Program-made: the position numbers and the translations under genes
Notes under the pieces: model-generated
What the model was told of the DNA's origin: nothing
The model's database searches: none
Seen by the model: the letters and a program-made list of their open reading frames with translations, nothing else
Source: Pleurostoma richardsiae
Lineage: Eukaryota; Ascomycota; Sordariomycetes; Calosphaeriales; Pleurostomataceae
NCBI GenBank assembly: GCA_030052745.1
Contig: JANBVO010000028.1
Span: forward strand, 248,001-312,000
Length of the DNA: 64,000 nt
Direction of reading: 5' to 3'
In this document: positions 21,545-32,833 of the stretch, piece by piece
Layout of the letters: each line of letters begins with the position of its first letter
Position numbering within the stretch: position 1 is the first letter of the stretch

Positions 21545-24339
21545 GGCTACTGGAAGTGTGAGGCAAGCGACCGTGTCGAGCTGGTCCGGTATGATCCCGG
21601 TGACCTCAGTGAAGAACAGGAGCTGAAGGAGAGTCTATCCACTGAAGATACTTCAGGTGGATGAGGGAGATGCAACCTTGGAAGAAGAAGGGAATCGCAT
21701 ACAAGCCCGAAGGTTGGGCAAAGCCGCAATTTATTCCCTGGACGATCTCCCAGAGCAAGGGAGATGCTACCTACCTCTGCAGGAGCAGTACCTCGACAGC
21801 CCCCCCTGCTTCGGAGGCACCCCGGCCCCCTGCTGCAGCACGTTGTGCGAAGACAGGCTGCTGAAGGGTGTGTGGGAGGACCGGGATGGGGGCAAAGGCA
21901 CGACGGTCTCCCCCGAGCAGACCCTTATCCTTAGCTTGGAAGCCGTGCTTTTGCATCCTGTATTGATAGACCGAGATGGGCGACTTTAGCTCGCGTGGAT
22001 CGGTGATCTGCTAATTGAGGAGCTGCAGGCAACCCCCCGGATAGCTCGCTCGCCCAGGCCGGCCAGTGGTGTGGATGCGGGAGATCCACTCTCGGTCTGG
22101 CTTTGGGATGTGTGGGATGAGTGCGACGTCTAGAAGCCTTCCCGCAGCTGATACCATGTTCGGTGACGGTTTCTGACTGGCTGGCCAGCCATAACGCTAA
22201 ATACGGTGCAGTAGGAGGCGAACGGGGATCAGTTGGCTGTGGCCAGTCTTACTACCCATCTACCTGAGACTGGCACCGGAGCCCGTATTGGGAACGGGGA
22301 GGAATTAATCGTCTCTTCAGCTGCTCCAATGGGAAGGCCGAGATGGCAGTCCTCCCGCCTGTCTGCAAGACTCGTCCAGCGCATCCTAGTGCAGGATCGT
22401 TCGGCGTGTGCGACTCGGAAGAGTCGCATACCCGGGTAGCTTAGACAAGCGTATTATGCATTGGCTACAAGTGTCGCCGTATTATTCTCCCCTTTGTCCA
22501 GTATCTGGCGACGCGTTAGCAGGACCTACGAGGCACACGTGCTAACTTTTGAGCGCGCGCATGACAACGAACATCTCTTCTTCTTCTTCCTCCCCAGCAA
22601 CTCCCGGCAAGGAACAGACTGGCGGATCCGCTTGTAGGGGAAATCAGAGAGAATGGTCAGACTGTAGCAGGCTAGTGAGGGACCTTGACGCCGTAGCACA
22701 AGATGTGATGTACGTAAGATGGCTATCCGGTCATTTCTTCAACGCCATAACGGTGGAGGCGGGAATCGGCACATTGGCCGTTCTGGGCTGAGAGTCAGAT
22801 CTCAGCCCCACCGCATACGGGCATTCCGCTTTTCCTTCGCTTCGCTGGCGTCGAATTCAAATTCTCATCCGAGACGGGCAAGACGGGCTTGGCGATGTCG
22901 TGTGTTGGTTCGGACAGAAGCAGAAGAGCAGGGGAAGCTTATCCCAGGCCGGCGCGGCGCCACACAGGAAGGAAGGAGGTGGCATTCGGCTTCCTTCATC
23001 CTCGAGTACTACCAGGAGTACCTCGCTCTAGTAGGTTCCTAGAGAGGAAGCCGCGCTAGCCTAGCGTCGACCTGGGCCGCTTCCCCACGAATCGGCACCT
23101 GCCTGACGCCCACGTTTCGACACAGCTGCACGCCATTGGCTGCTCGTCCCCCACGGTCCCTGGCACATCGCAGCCGCTTCTTTCGACGACATGCGTCCGC
23201 GGCCACCCACCATCTACACATCCACCCTCTCCACTCCCCTTCTCATCTCCGCCCAACGCCAGAATGCATGCGTTCACTCACGGGAGATGCACTTGCGACA
23301 TCGCCCAGATGGCATCATGATGCCTCCCTGGTTCCACCGCGCTACATCTGCCCAGACACGCCCAGAGATGCTCCCGTCGTGCCCAGAGACGCGCCGATGT
23401 GCACCAAGGAATTCCAAGACTTCCAAGAAAGCTTGTCCATGATGCAAAGACGCAAGAAGCTTTCGCGGCTAAGAGTGCTGACAAGGATCCAAACAACCTC
23501 CCGAAGTGTTCCCTTTGCGGGAGTTGGCAGTGCGCAGGCGAGGAAATTCGGTGTTCGCATCGAGCAGGCAACGCGGCCCCGGCGCTTCATCCGGAACGGG
23601 AACAACAGAAAGCATGCGACGCCGCAGCTGATAGCCGTTTCTGGACACCGACCAATCCCAGCCGTGAAACGCCTCACGGGGGTCCCAACATGCCGGGTCT
23701 CGCGACTTAAGTGGACCGTGTCTCTGCAATGGACGCCGGCCCTGTCGGTCACGTATCAACCCATCTCCAGATTCTCGACCGTGCGGATTGCTAGACCGCA
23801 CCCATCTACTGCAGCCATGAACGCCCGCTCCCCCGATTCTTTAGGTAAGACGCAGCGCGCAGCTTCCCGAACCAAGCTGGGCACCATGACTCAAAAACTG
23901 CCTTCCCGAGGGATGATCAACCTCACCAGTCCTCATCGCCGTCGCCGTCGCTGTCATTGCCACTTTGAGACGATTCTGACAGGGAGAATAACGGTCTGTC
24001 CGTCTTGGCGAATGTAATGGCTCAACGCCTTCGACTTCATGGCCTAGGATAGCCGGTAGTCCTTTCTTTCCCGGTGATACGGCCAGGCGAGACCTTCACC
24101 TGGAGTTCAGGTCGGCTTCGAGCACCATGTTCATGTCGAGGATCTGCGGCTGTGAGCTGCTAGCTGACTCTATCCCTTCTTTGCGGCACGGAAATAAATA
24201 TTATCTCTGTGTTGCCCAGAAACTCCAATTACCCCAGCGAGATCATGCATGTCATGCATTTCATTGGGCTGGGAGTCCCACCGGGATGGCTAGATGTGAC
24301 CGGAGATCGTGGTTGTCTAGCCGCTGGCCCAATGAAATT
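21545..24339. other. Long intergenic region upstream of the phosphate transporter
   Basis: About 2.8 kb with no gene I can support. It should hold the transporter promoter. A frame of 293 codons (23136-24017) and overlapping shorter frames at 23191-23442 and 23399-23710 have basic, low-information products; the 23399 frame contains a CSLCGSWQCAGEEIRC cluster that could be a metal site but has no recognisable context. See the findings. Confidence 0.45.
22536..22541. promoter_or_regulatory. CACGTG E-box, candidate Pho4/NUC-1 site
   Basis: A perfect CACGTG lies 992 bases upstream of the phosphate transporter ATG. In yeast and Neurospora the phosphate-starvation activators Pho4 and NUC-1 bind this core. 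The flanks (ACACGTGC) are not the strongest Pho4 type, and the motif is short enough to occur by chance. Confidence 0.3.
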
Positions 24340-25645
24340 TTACACCTCGACTATTCTGTTGTCGTCGTCTTCTTCTGCTCCACGTGCTCCGGTTCCTTCT
24401 TCTTCTTCGTCCCTCATGAGAACCTGGACTAGCCGCTCACAGGCTTCTCGGACGCCATCGTCCTCAACGCGCAGATGGGTTTCTCGAATCACCGGATATA
24501 CCTTAACCTCCCTCATAAGATCTCGTCCAGCTCTAGTACTCGTCAAGAGCATCAACGTCTCCACATGTGTCTGGATGATCCTGTTGTCAGGGTCTCGTTG
24601 CTTATCCGGCGGCAAAAGCTGCAGATCTGGTAGCATGGAGAGCGTGTCCTCCTCGTCATATTCCTCGCTGCCAGTAATTGGCAACAAGACATAAGGCAAG
24701 ATGTTAATCTCGTCTTCTGATAGGAATGAAGGGTGCGACGGCACGTCAAACGCCACGTTCTTGATCGTACTCGCCACGCCTTTCCTCCTAACGTCAGACT
24801 TATGCTCCGTGAAGACCTTGAGCTTCGTTATCGGAAACGCGTCATCGTACTTTTGCTTCTGGACAAAGTACTGTCGCGCTTCGGCGTGCTTCGCCAGATC
24901 AGCGAATAGATACGCCAAATAATCGAAATCAGCATGCTTGTTAAACGATCCGTCCGCGCCCTTGACGAAAAGATCGACAAGCTGATTCATGACGAGATCG
25001 TCGGATCCCAAGGCCTCGGGTGCGTTTTGCCGCCGCGCCATAACGCCCTTGAAAGCATCCCACTTGGCCAGGTTGGCCAGCAGCATGGCTAGCAGGTTTG
25101 CATTGGGCTCCTCCGGGTTCTGCCACGCTGCATTAGTTACCGAGGTCCCGAACGGGGGGGAGCCTAGACACTTGTCCAGACGCTTTTCGCTGCCATCCCC
25201 GTACGATATGGCTGCCAAGGGCTTGGCTGAACATACCGTCACGCGAGCGAGTATGACATCAAGAAATTTGTCGTCGGTTGCGAGGTTCTCAAGAACTTCC
25301 CCATCCGCCGATAGGTTTACCAAGATCGTAAGGACATGCTCAGCGATTTTCTATTTCCATGTCCGTGAGTTAGCCACCGCACACCCCAACCCTTTTCGTG
25401 GGATAGGACAGCGGTCACGCACCGGATGATCGCGGACGAGAACTTTCAGGTTCCTGACCGGTAACAGGTCGTCTGTTTTGAAAATAGCTGGCTGTGCCGT
25501 CGAGTAGGGGACAAGATTCTCAACAGCAACGAGCCGGATCTGAGGGTTTGGGTGTGCGATGAACCCCACAAGCTGTTTGCAACTGTAAGTGTCACGGCCT
25601 TGCACACAAGTACATTCTCCGTACCTCTTCAAGTTCTGTCGGCAT
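24340..25645 (-). CDS. HGH1: Hgh1 homologue, eEF2 folding adaptor
   Basis: Armadillo-like repeat protein (FAM203 family); in yeast Hgh1 links the chaperonin TRiC/CCT to folding elongation factor 2. Four exons, 25645-25625, 25572-25423, 25350-25237 and 25119-24340, give 354 residues. The first exon is only seven codons (MPTELEE), joined to LVGFIAHPNPQIRLVAVENL. Further marks are KIAEHVLTILVNLSAD, NPEEPNANLLAMLLANL, the DYLAYLFADLAKHAEARQYF helix pair, STIKNVAFDVPSHPSFL and DINILPYVLLPITGSEEYD-like spacing, all characteristic of the family. The acidic end (DEEEEGTG) is usual. It runs in the same direction as the phosphate transporter, but the 2.8 kb gap argues against joint regulation. Confidence 0.93.
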
Positions 25646-26364
25646 ATCTGCTTCTTAATATCAAATCCTCGTGTGTTGTCACTATTCTCTCGTTCCGTGA
25701 GAGTTTTGTAAGTGAAAAGTTTGGCGGGGCAATGACATTGCCGCCGCCCAAATCAGAGCTTGGTGGGGTCATCCAGTGCGCCAGATCTTGGTGACTCAGC
25801 AAGAAGAAAGTTACAGTTTCCATCGTCGTGCAGCAAAGGCAAAATAAAAGGTGAGGAGGGGGGAACTACATTTCTACGAATGCATTTCATATGGACCGAA
25901 GAATGGACAGCAAAAAAATTCACAGTAAAATAAAGAAGCAAAACGATAGCAACAGGGTTCGAACCTGTGAGGCCGAAGCCATGGGATGTGCAGAAGGATT
26001 CAAGTCCCACCCATTAACCACTCTGGCATGCTACCATAGTTGGTTAGTGTTCAACAACGCTAGAAAGACACTATGAAGGTTGCGATAAAGCTGACTAAGC
26101 CGCTTCTCACGAGAGCTCTACTTTTGCAGGGTGTCGATATCTTAGGGCGGGGTCTTTTTCTATCTTATCTGAGATAAGCTGATAAGACTCGGGAAAATGT
26201 ATATCCACCGCTTCAGCCAATTGAATTCACGCTCTATCACTTGGAATGCACTGCCAGTGCAAAAAAACTCCCCACGGCATCCAGAAATTTGTCTTAGCTG
26301 CCCACCGCTTTTGCGCCAGCTTCAATGAGAGTCTCGAGACTGAAGACAGAACAGTATAGTGAAG
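25646..26364. other. Intergenic flanking the tRNA-Ser gene
   Basis: Apart from the tRNA at 25944-26035, nothing is seen. The region separates the divergent HGH1 and bystin starts and should contain both promoters. It is A/T-richer than the genes beside it. Confidence 0.5.
25944..26035 (-). tRNA. tRNA-Ser (anticodon UGA) with an 11-nt intron
   Basis: Read on the minus strand, a 7-bp acceptor stem (GGTAGCA with TGCTATC, one G-U) closes the structure and leaves a G as discriminator base, as in eukaryotic serine tRNAs. The D arm carries CCA/TGG around GAGTGGTTAA. The anticodon stem TGGGA pairs with TCCCA across 18 bases, which fits a normal 7-base loop (CTTGAA plus A) plus an 11-base intron at 25988-25998, placed one base after the anticodon, the canonical site. 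Anticodon at 26000-26002. A variable arm GGC-TTCG-GCC marks a class II tRNA. The T arm ACAGG/CCTGT encloses TTCGAAC, and the Pol III A and B boxes are good. A TTTT run follows the 3' end. Confidence 0.92.
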
Positions 26365-28064
26365 ATGCCGAAAGCAACGACCCCCTCCGCTACGGACCGC
26401 CGCCGCCACAACCCCCTGGAGGCTGACATGCTCGGTACCGGTCTCAAAGTCAAGTCCAAGCAGCCTAAGAGGAAGTCCAAGCAAGATGACGAGGACGCAG
26501 ATCGCTTCATAGACTCCAAGGCGTCCCGGGTGATCCTCCAAATAGGGCAAGAGCTTATCGAGGAGGAGCGTCGAGAGAATGCTACTTCAGAGCCCACCAA
26601 GAGCGCCTTCGACATCGATTCTAGATTCGAGCAACAGGGAGAAGACCTCGAGGAGGCGTACGACGACGATGACGGCTGGCATGAGGAAGACGAAGAGGTT
26701 GAGGAGGTCGAGGTGGGAGCAGAGGACCTAGAGACTTTCAACAAATTCTTGGCGAGCGATAATCAGAACCCGGAAGAGATGCTGTTACAACACTGGGGGA
26801 ACGGCTCCGAGAGGGAAGCCCAATCGGCCGGTGGCGACGGTGTGAATCTGGCGGATTTGATCATGCAGAAGATTCAGGCTTTTGAGGCAGCACAAGGCGG
26901 GGCTCCTGATCCTGGCAAGGCTGTTGATGACTGGCCAGAGGCGGACCTGCCGCCCAAGGTTGTAGAGGTCTACACAAAGTTAGTTCTTCAAAGCCCTGGA
27001 GGCTTTGTCCGGCGCTAACCATCCACAGAGTCGGCATGATCCTGAGTCGATGGCGTTCAGGGCCACTTCCGAAGCCAGCGAAGATCCTGCCCACTGTACC
27101 ACAGTGGGAGAGGATTCTGGAGGTTACTAGACCCGACCAATGGACACCGAATGCGGTATACGCTTTGACGAGGATATTCATCTCGGGATCTCCTCTCGTG
27201 GCGACACGCTGGGTTGAGATGGTGCTCCTTGACCGGGTCCGGGAGGACATCATGGAGACTAAAAAGTTGAATCCGCACTTGTACAACGCTCTGAAGAAGT
27301 ATGTTGCGGACGATATCGCTTTGCTTTCTGGATGCGTTGGTGCTAACTGCAAGATTTAGATCTCTCTATAAACCCGCCGCTTTCTGTATGTTTTCTTTTC
27401 TTTTCTTTAGGAGACTGAATATTCCTCCCGTGCGCTGTATAACGAGAGCCACTACTAACATTGATTCAGTCAAGGGCTTTCTGTTCCCTCTGGTCGGCTC
27501 TGGGTGCACGTTACGAGAAGCGCAGATTGTCAGTTCCGTACTGGCTCGGGTTTCCGTTCCTGTGCTGCATTCAGCGGCAGCCATCAAGGGGTTGACCGAA
27601 ATCTCAGCACAGCAAGCATCATCCAAGGAGACCAGGAGTATATGCAGCTTGTTCCTCAAGTGTCTCCTAGATAAGGGATATGCTCTTCCGTACCAGGTCA
27701 TTGACAGCCTGGTCTTCCATTTCCTACGATTCAGCAGCGCGGATCCTGCTTCGATGAAGGATGGCGACTCCCAACGATTTCCGGTCATATTCTATCAGTC
27801 GATGCTGTCTTTCGCAGCAAGGTAAGCCACGTCCTCCACTGTGCATTCGAAGGGGGATCAGTGTCTGACGCAGTTGAAAATAGATATAAGAACGACATCA
27901 GTGAAGAACAGCGCGAGTCCCTACTTGATGCCTTATTGATACACCCACACCCGGCAATTACGCCATCAATCAGAACCGAGCTATTAGCAGGACGAGGAAG
28001 GGGTGTCCCGGTAGAACCCCAGGGGCCTGCATTTGATGGAGACGATACAATGTTGATTGACTGA
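26365..28064 (+). CDS. ENP1: Bystin, 40S ribosome assembly factor Enp1
   Basis: Nucleolar factor needed for 18S rRNA processing and export of pre-40S particles. Five exons, 26365-26978, 27029-27298, 27360-27385, 27470-27821 and 27884-28064, give 480 residues. The N-terminal part is charged with an acidic block (EEDEEVEEVEV); the bystin domain begins near DLPPKVVEVYTKVGMILSRW and runs through MILSRWRSGPLPKPAKILP, LVATRWVEMVLLDRVREDI, LYKPAAFFKGFLFPL, LSVIHSSAAI-like VPVLHSAAAI, and DKGYALPYQVIDSLVFHF. Exon 3 is only 26 nt, but it supplies LYKPAAF, conserved in the family, so it is real. The start is the ATG at 26365. Convergent neighbours absent; followed by the unknown gene at 28910. Confidence 0.95.
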
Positions 28065-28909
28065 TGAATCCTCATCCAACCTCCGAATTAATGCCCAAGA
28101 TTCTCAGACACCCCAGCTCTCTAGACTTGATGACGAGTGGGTGGATATACCCGAGCTTCGATTACGAAGTGGCTAGCCCGTGGATGGAGACGCCGTAGCG
28201 ACGACAGAAGCCGCTCTAAGCACGGCTAATGCGTCCTAGATGTGCCAGGAATCGTCGCGGTGTGCTGGTACGCCGCGAATGGTGTGCTGCGGACATCCTC
28301 CTGAGAGATTCAAGCTATGCCACGGCACTTGTAGCATTCGCAAAGCGGACGGCGAGAAGTGTTCCTAGCCTTGCGGCGGCCGTGTATAGTCATATGGAAG
28401 CAAGAAATAGCTGCTTCACGGCGAAATTTAAGTACCTAGTCACGATAATGGAGCCCTCCACGAGGTTATCATCGCTGTTACTGATTGGCAATGCACTTCC
28501 TTCCCACTTCGTGGAGGGACTGGCTGAACCTTCCCTGAGGGTTAGGAAAGAGTGTCCCTCGTGAGAACCACTATACGCGCCTGCCTTCACTTGTTTCGAA
28601 AGGAGTGTCTTCTCAAGACTCAGCGCAGATATTCCCCTCCCTGCCCGTTGTCCTCCAATTCTACATCCTGCTAGTGCTTCCCCCATCGTCTTATTCTTTC
28701 ACCTAGGACAACTTTTACGACAAACCTTACACAATATGCTCAAGCCAGAAGACGTAGAATGTAGATCCTGACGGGCAGACCCGGCTGCGAGCGCAACGTG
28801 GACAAGGTACCAAAGCCCAGAGAACGCGGAGAAGCACTGACAGGGACAGGTCGCAGTGTATCAGCTGCTGAACCTTCAACATTAAGAGGCAGACGTCGAA
28901 GTTTGAGTC
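28065..28909. other. Intergenic with a 10-bp inverted repeat
   Basis: No gene seen. Perfect 10-bp arms, CCCTCCACGA at 28454-28463 and its reverse complement at 28509-28518, could pair across 45 bases. The product of any frame here is unconvincing. Confidence 0.45.
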
Positions 28910-30524
28910 ATGTCGGAGGGACGAAGGATAAGCAAAGGGGACATCTCAGGTAGCTTTGGATCAAGGACAGAGAAGCCCCAAAAGCGAGCAAGCGGCCAGA
29001 GCAACTCCAGCATCCGAAGCACTACGGCTTCCAGGTCCAATATTGACCCGCCGCGACCTGCAAAGGAAGGCTGGGAGTGGGTGTGGTTCCCGGAGGGCTA
29101 CTGGGCCGAGAGAGAACAAAAATCTGGGAGCTTGAGAGATTCCCCGATTGGCACTTGGAAGTTCGGTGGCCTATGGTCGAGGTCTCCGCGTGACTCTGAT
29201 GAGGCAATGCCCCTGTCTCCCAAAGCTCTGTCTATCCGAGACGTCGCAACTCCGAGCAAGCAACAGAGCGCGTATCTGTCAGAGTCCGCCCATATACGCT
29301 CGTTACAGTTTCTCCCTCGAGAGGAGTCGATACGGGGTATTGACAGTGCTCTTCTGCCACGAACCCTACCATCCGTGTTACCGTCGAGCCCGGAACACCT
29401 GCCCCTGGTGCAAAGTCCTGCGAAGGAACCGTCGTCTCCGCCGCTCGTATCTGCAAGCCCCGAGTTTCCTCCGCCTGACAGGAAGGCATAGGGGCCATTT
29501 CGGCGGAGAAGACGGGTGAGAAAGGCCAACTTGCACTGCATATGTTGGAGGGATAAGTAGACTAACAGCAGCAAACAGAAGGGGAAGTCGGAAAGGCTTG
29601 GCATTGTGAGCAATGCGGATGTTTCGCGCACCAGCGACACTTCCTCCTTCGCCCAGGTGACAGTTCGGAAACCGTCAACAGCAACAGAATCGGATAACTT
29701 TGGATGTTTCAACCGACCAAAGCGCGATCGTTGGCTGCTGGGTAAGCCACACGGGAACAGAGAGCTGACTACCTGTCCCACCGTCAGCAATGCCAGAAGT
29801 GAGGAGTATGATGTTTCGGGTGACCAGACGCCACCTGCTAGGCCCGTTGCACTGCCGCCGTCCAGTATTGGCCAGTCTAGCCTCGACATCTGTCTAGGAT
29901 CCTGGGGCTAACTTTGTCCAGCTCGCTTGACAGATACACCGACAGCATACCCAGGGAGGGTATGTGTCCAAGGGAGATATTTGTGTTCAATATACTGACT
30001 TACGGAAAAGGAGGCCATGAGAGTCCAGACGCCATTGATGCAGGAAGATACGGGCGGGAAGCTGCGGAGTTTCTTCTTCGATATCAACAAAGCTCCTGGA
30101 ATAGACGAATATACCGGGCCAGGGCCGCAAACACCAACACCCAGTCGGGGCGCGGCGGCTCGCAAGACGCAAATGGGGAAGGCAAAGGAATGGTGGGAAG
30201 CTGACGTAACTCCAGCTTCTCTGAGGAAGACCGCGGCGGAAGATGTGCCGCCCTTTGAGCTAGACGTTCCAGATCACCTTCCCAGCAGCCCCATGTGTCC
30301 AGCGAACTCGAAACACAAGACTGGAGGAAAGGGAATATGTCCCGTGAGTGCTTGCCTCCCACTGGGACCAGGAGAAAGCTGCTTTGTTCTGACAGGACAT
30401 GTCTCTCCAGTTACATGGAAGACGAAGGGTGGATCAGAACGTAGTCGGTGACGGGGATGCCGACAACCTAAAAAGAGGGACTGAAAATGCATTCGAGAAT
30501 GCGCCTGAGGACTCAGAGCCGTGA
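28910..30524 (+). CDS. Conserved-looking fungal protein of unknown function
   Basis: Best model has six exons: 28910-29446, 29492-29515, 29579-29864, 29922-29959, 30011-30343 and 30411-30524, giving 443 residues. I know no function. The protein is Ser/Pro-rich and probably mostly disordered. Ordered-looking parts are EGWEWVWFPEGYWAERE near residue 50, KAKEWWEADVTPAS in the fifth exon, and the end of that exon plus the next, FELDVPDHLPSSPMCP then CPLHGRRR. Such Trp-rich motifs and the Cys-Pro-x-His-Gly-Arg ending look like a fungus-specific family. Introns 1 and 3 are 45 and 57 nt, both multiples of three, and each removes an in-frame stop; intron 3 has an excellent GCTAAC branch site, intron 1 is less certain and could instead extend to 29578. 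Confidence 0.65.
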
Positions 30525-30900
30525 TCGACCCGCTTCTGCTTCTTTTCTCCGTGTATCCTGCCCATTTTATGTCGTACGCAGGAATGTTGACTTGCTAATC
30601 TATGCTCCAATCTCGAGGTGACCAGTGATCGCTTGAATGAAGCCAGGCTGAGAGCGATAGGAGTCGTAGATGCGAGGCCCCATATTTACCACCGCGGTCC
30701 AGCCACTAAGCAAGGAGCATTGCCCGGCCTTTTGTGTAAATGTGGCTGGCGCTTTCAGCCTTGTCTGCCCGTTTCCTAACCTCAATTCTGCGACCACTCC
30801 CGACCCAGGAGCACCACTCCCTCAAAGAGAGACCTTCCCTCCATCTTTGCGCTGCTGGCCATATCTGCTCCTGGACTGAGCATCGCCGTCTCGAGTGAAG
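30525..30900. other. Intergenic, CDC73 promoter
   Basis: No gene seen between two same-direction genes. Confidence 0.5.
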
Positions 30901-32223
30901 ATGGCATCAGCCGATCAAGACCCTCTGCTTCTCCTGCGACAGTCGATCGCGTCGGGTAGAAGCATCATCCCCACCAAGACCGCAGACGTGTCGGCGGCAG
31001 AAGAGGTGCCGCTGTCTCAGGCGACACACCTGCAGTTCACCTACCCGACGCGAATCGCCGTCCCGATCGATGTCCCTACGCGATTCGTCTCCAATGACAA
31101 TACCGCCGTTGACCTGCGGAGTATCTACTTCGCCTGGCTGAACCGCGAGGTCGCCATTCCCGAGTACAATGACTCGGCAACGAAGCTGAACGAGGACCTG
31201 GGCGGCACCGCGACGGTCCACAAGCTCGCTTTCGTCGAGCGCCTGGATCTGATTACCTGGCTGGAAGGCGCGAGCGAGGAGAGTGAGTATATCAAGCCTC
31301 TCGCCGGGGAGAAAGAGTCTGGCGCTGGGGCGGCTACGCAGGCGGCGGCACTTAAGGGAGCCGCTGCTCCCACCGCCGCCGCAGCGCGCTCGGGCCGCGG
31401 CACTCTAGATCCGAGACTGGCGGTCATCTACAACGGCGAACGGAAGATGGGCGATCACAATACTGTGTTGCGTGGCAGCAAGCCAACGGTATGTTGCGCT
31501 GCTCTCTGGCGACAAAGGTGATGCCCCGGGGATAGGAGACAACTGACAGGGCACCAGGATTTCTCAAGTGTTCGCACCCTAGCAGCGCCATTCATGATCC
31601 GGAAGCCACAGCACCCCGGCACCAGCAGCATATCTGCGAACCCGGCGCTCGCGCTCAACCAGAAAGCACCGTCGAGACGGCCCGACCCCATCATCCTCCT
31701 TTCGCCGTCCGCCTCCTCCCTGCTGCGCATGTCCAACATCAAGTCCTTCCTCGAGGGGGGCCACTACGTCCCGCCAGATAACAACTCACAGGCGACGATG
31801 CTGCACATCACGCGCCTGATGAGGGACGTCGACCCGGTCAGGCCCATGCGGTTCATCCTCGTCGAGGGGCCCGAGCAGTTCAAGCCCGAGTACTGGAACC
31901 GCGTCGTGGCCGTCTTCACGACGGGTCAGACGTGGCAGTTCAAGAACTACCGGTGGAGCAACCCGGGCGAGCTGTTCAAGCACGTGCTGGGCATCTACGT
32001 CGGCTGGCGCGGCGAGCAGCCGCCCGACGCCGTGCGCGGGTGGGGCCATCGTGTCCTGAATTGCGCCGTGGACAAGGTGGACCGCTGGAGGGACCCCAAC
32101 GCCTCGGCCGCAGACTCGGGCCGGTGGCGGGACAGGGAGGTCGTCGAGAGTATCTGGAAGGCTATTGAGGCGAATATGCGAGCTAAGGGTTGGAAGCGCG
32201 ACTCGGGGCCTTCGTCGATCTGA
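30901..32223 (+). CDS. CDC73: Cdc73, Paf1 complex subunit (parafibromin homologue)
   Basis: RNA polymerase II accessory factor acting in elongation and histone modification. Two exons, 30901-31488 and 31558-32223, give 417 residues, close to yeast length. The N-terminus has DPLLLLRQSIASGRSIIPT and the helical middle ends in DPRLAVIYNGERKMGDHNTV-like spacing (LAVIYNGERKMGDHNTVLRG). The C-terminal Ras-like domain starts at PIILLSPSASSLLRMSNIKS and includes FILVEGPEQFKPEYWNRVVA, TGQTWQFKNYRW and FKHVLGIYVGW, all diagnostic. An Ala-rich linker separates the halves. Start taken at the ATG at 30901, the first in frame. Confidence 0.96.
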
Positions 32224-32833
32224 AGGATCTAAAGTTTTTCACGGTAGTGAGCCGTGTGGTTGGCGGTCTACGTGCTAGAGTTGACTCGTCTGGTGGCGGA
32301 AGCAAGGGTGTGACAGGTGTGTACTGCATTATATAGCGAAGCATTCAGGGCCGCAGGGACACGGCAGGAATAGGGTTTTCGAGATTGTATGAGATGGGAG
32401 TTACGGTCTGCGCCTTGGAACGACGAATCAAAAAGGAAGACCCCTGGCGATGAATTGGAAGAAGATACTGGGGCTCATCAGGATAATACCGTAACGCCAT
32501 ATACAGCCTCAACAATGTCGGTTCCGTGCGCCCGTGATCTTGCTTCACTGTCAGATCGTTTCTTCCCTTTCCCAAGGGTTATACGGCTCCTACGGTTGTC
32601 TTCGTTCTCCGTCAATCTTGTATCCAATGCACTCCTAGTCCACCCATGAGGACAATCGCCTCAGACATGAGAACAGGGTAGGGAATATTCTGCCCGTCCG
32701 GCATGAACCGCGGAGACAGTCAACACACTTCACAACAATTACGCCGTCAAACTCCATGGGCCGGGGGTATCTGATCCAGGTCAGAAGAAGGCAAGCCGGC
32801 TGGACTCAGCATCATAGCGTACCGAATCACGCT
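32224..32833. other. Intergenic between convergent 3' ends
   Basis: No gene seen. Opposing short frames at 32345-32649 have no features. Confidence 0.5.

Noticed and set aside
24381-24386. CACGTG in the 3' part of HGH1
   Set aside because: Lies within coding sequence and beyond the transporter's likely promoter.
28910-30524. Reading the 28910 gene as a pseudogene because of in-frame stops
   Set aside because: Both stops fall in stretches with donor, branch site and acceptor in matching phase, and the frame continues on both sides.
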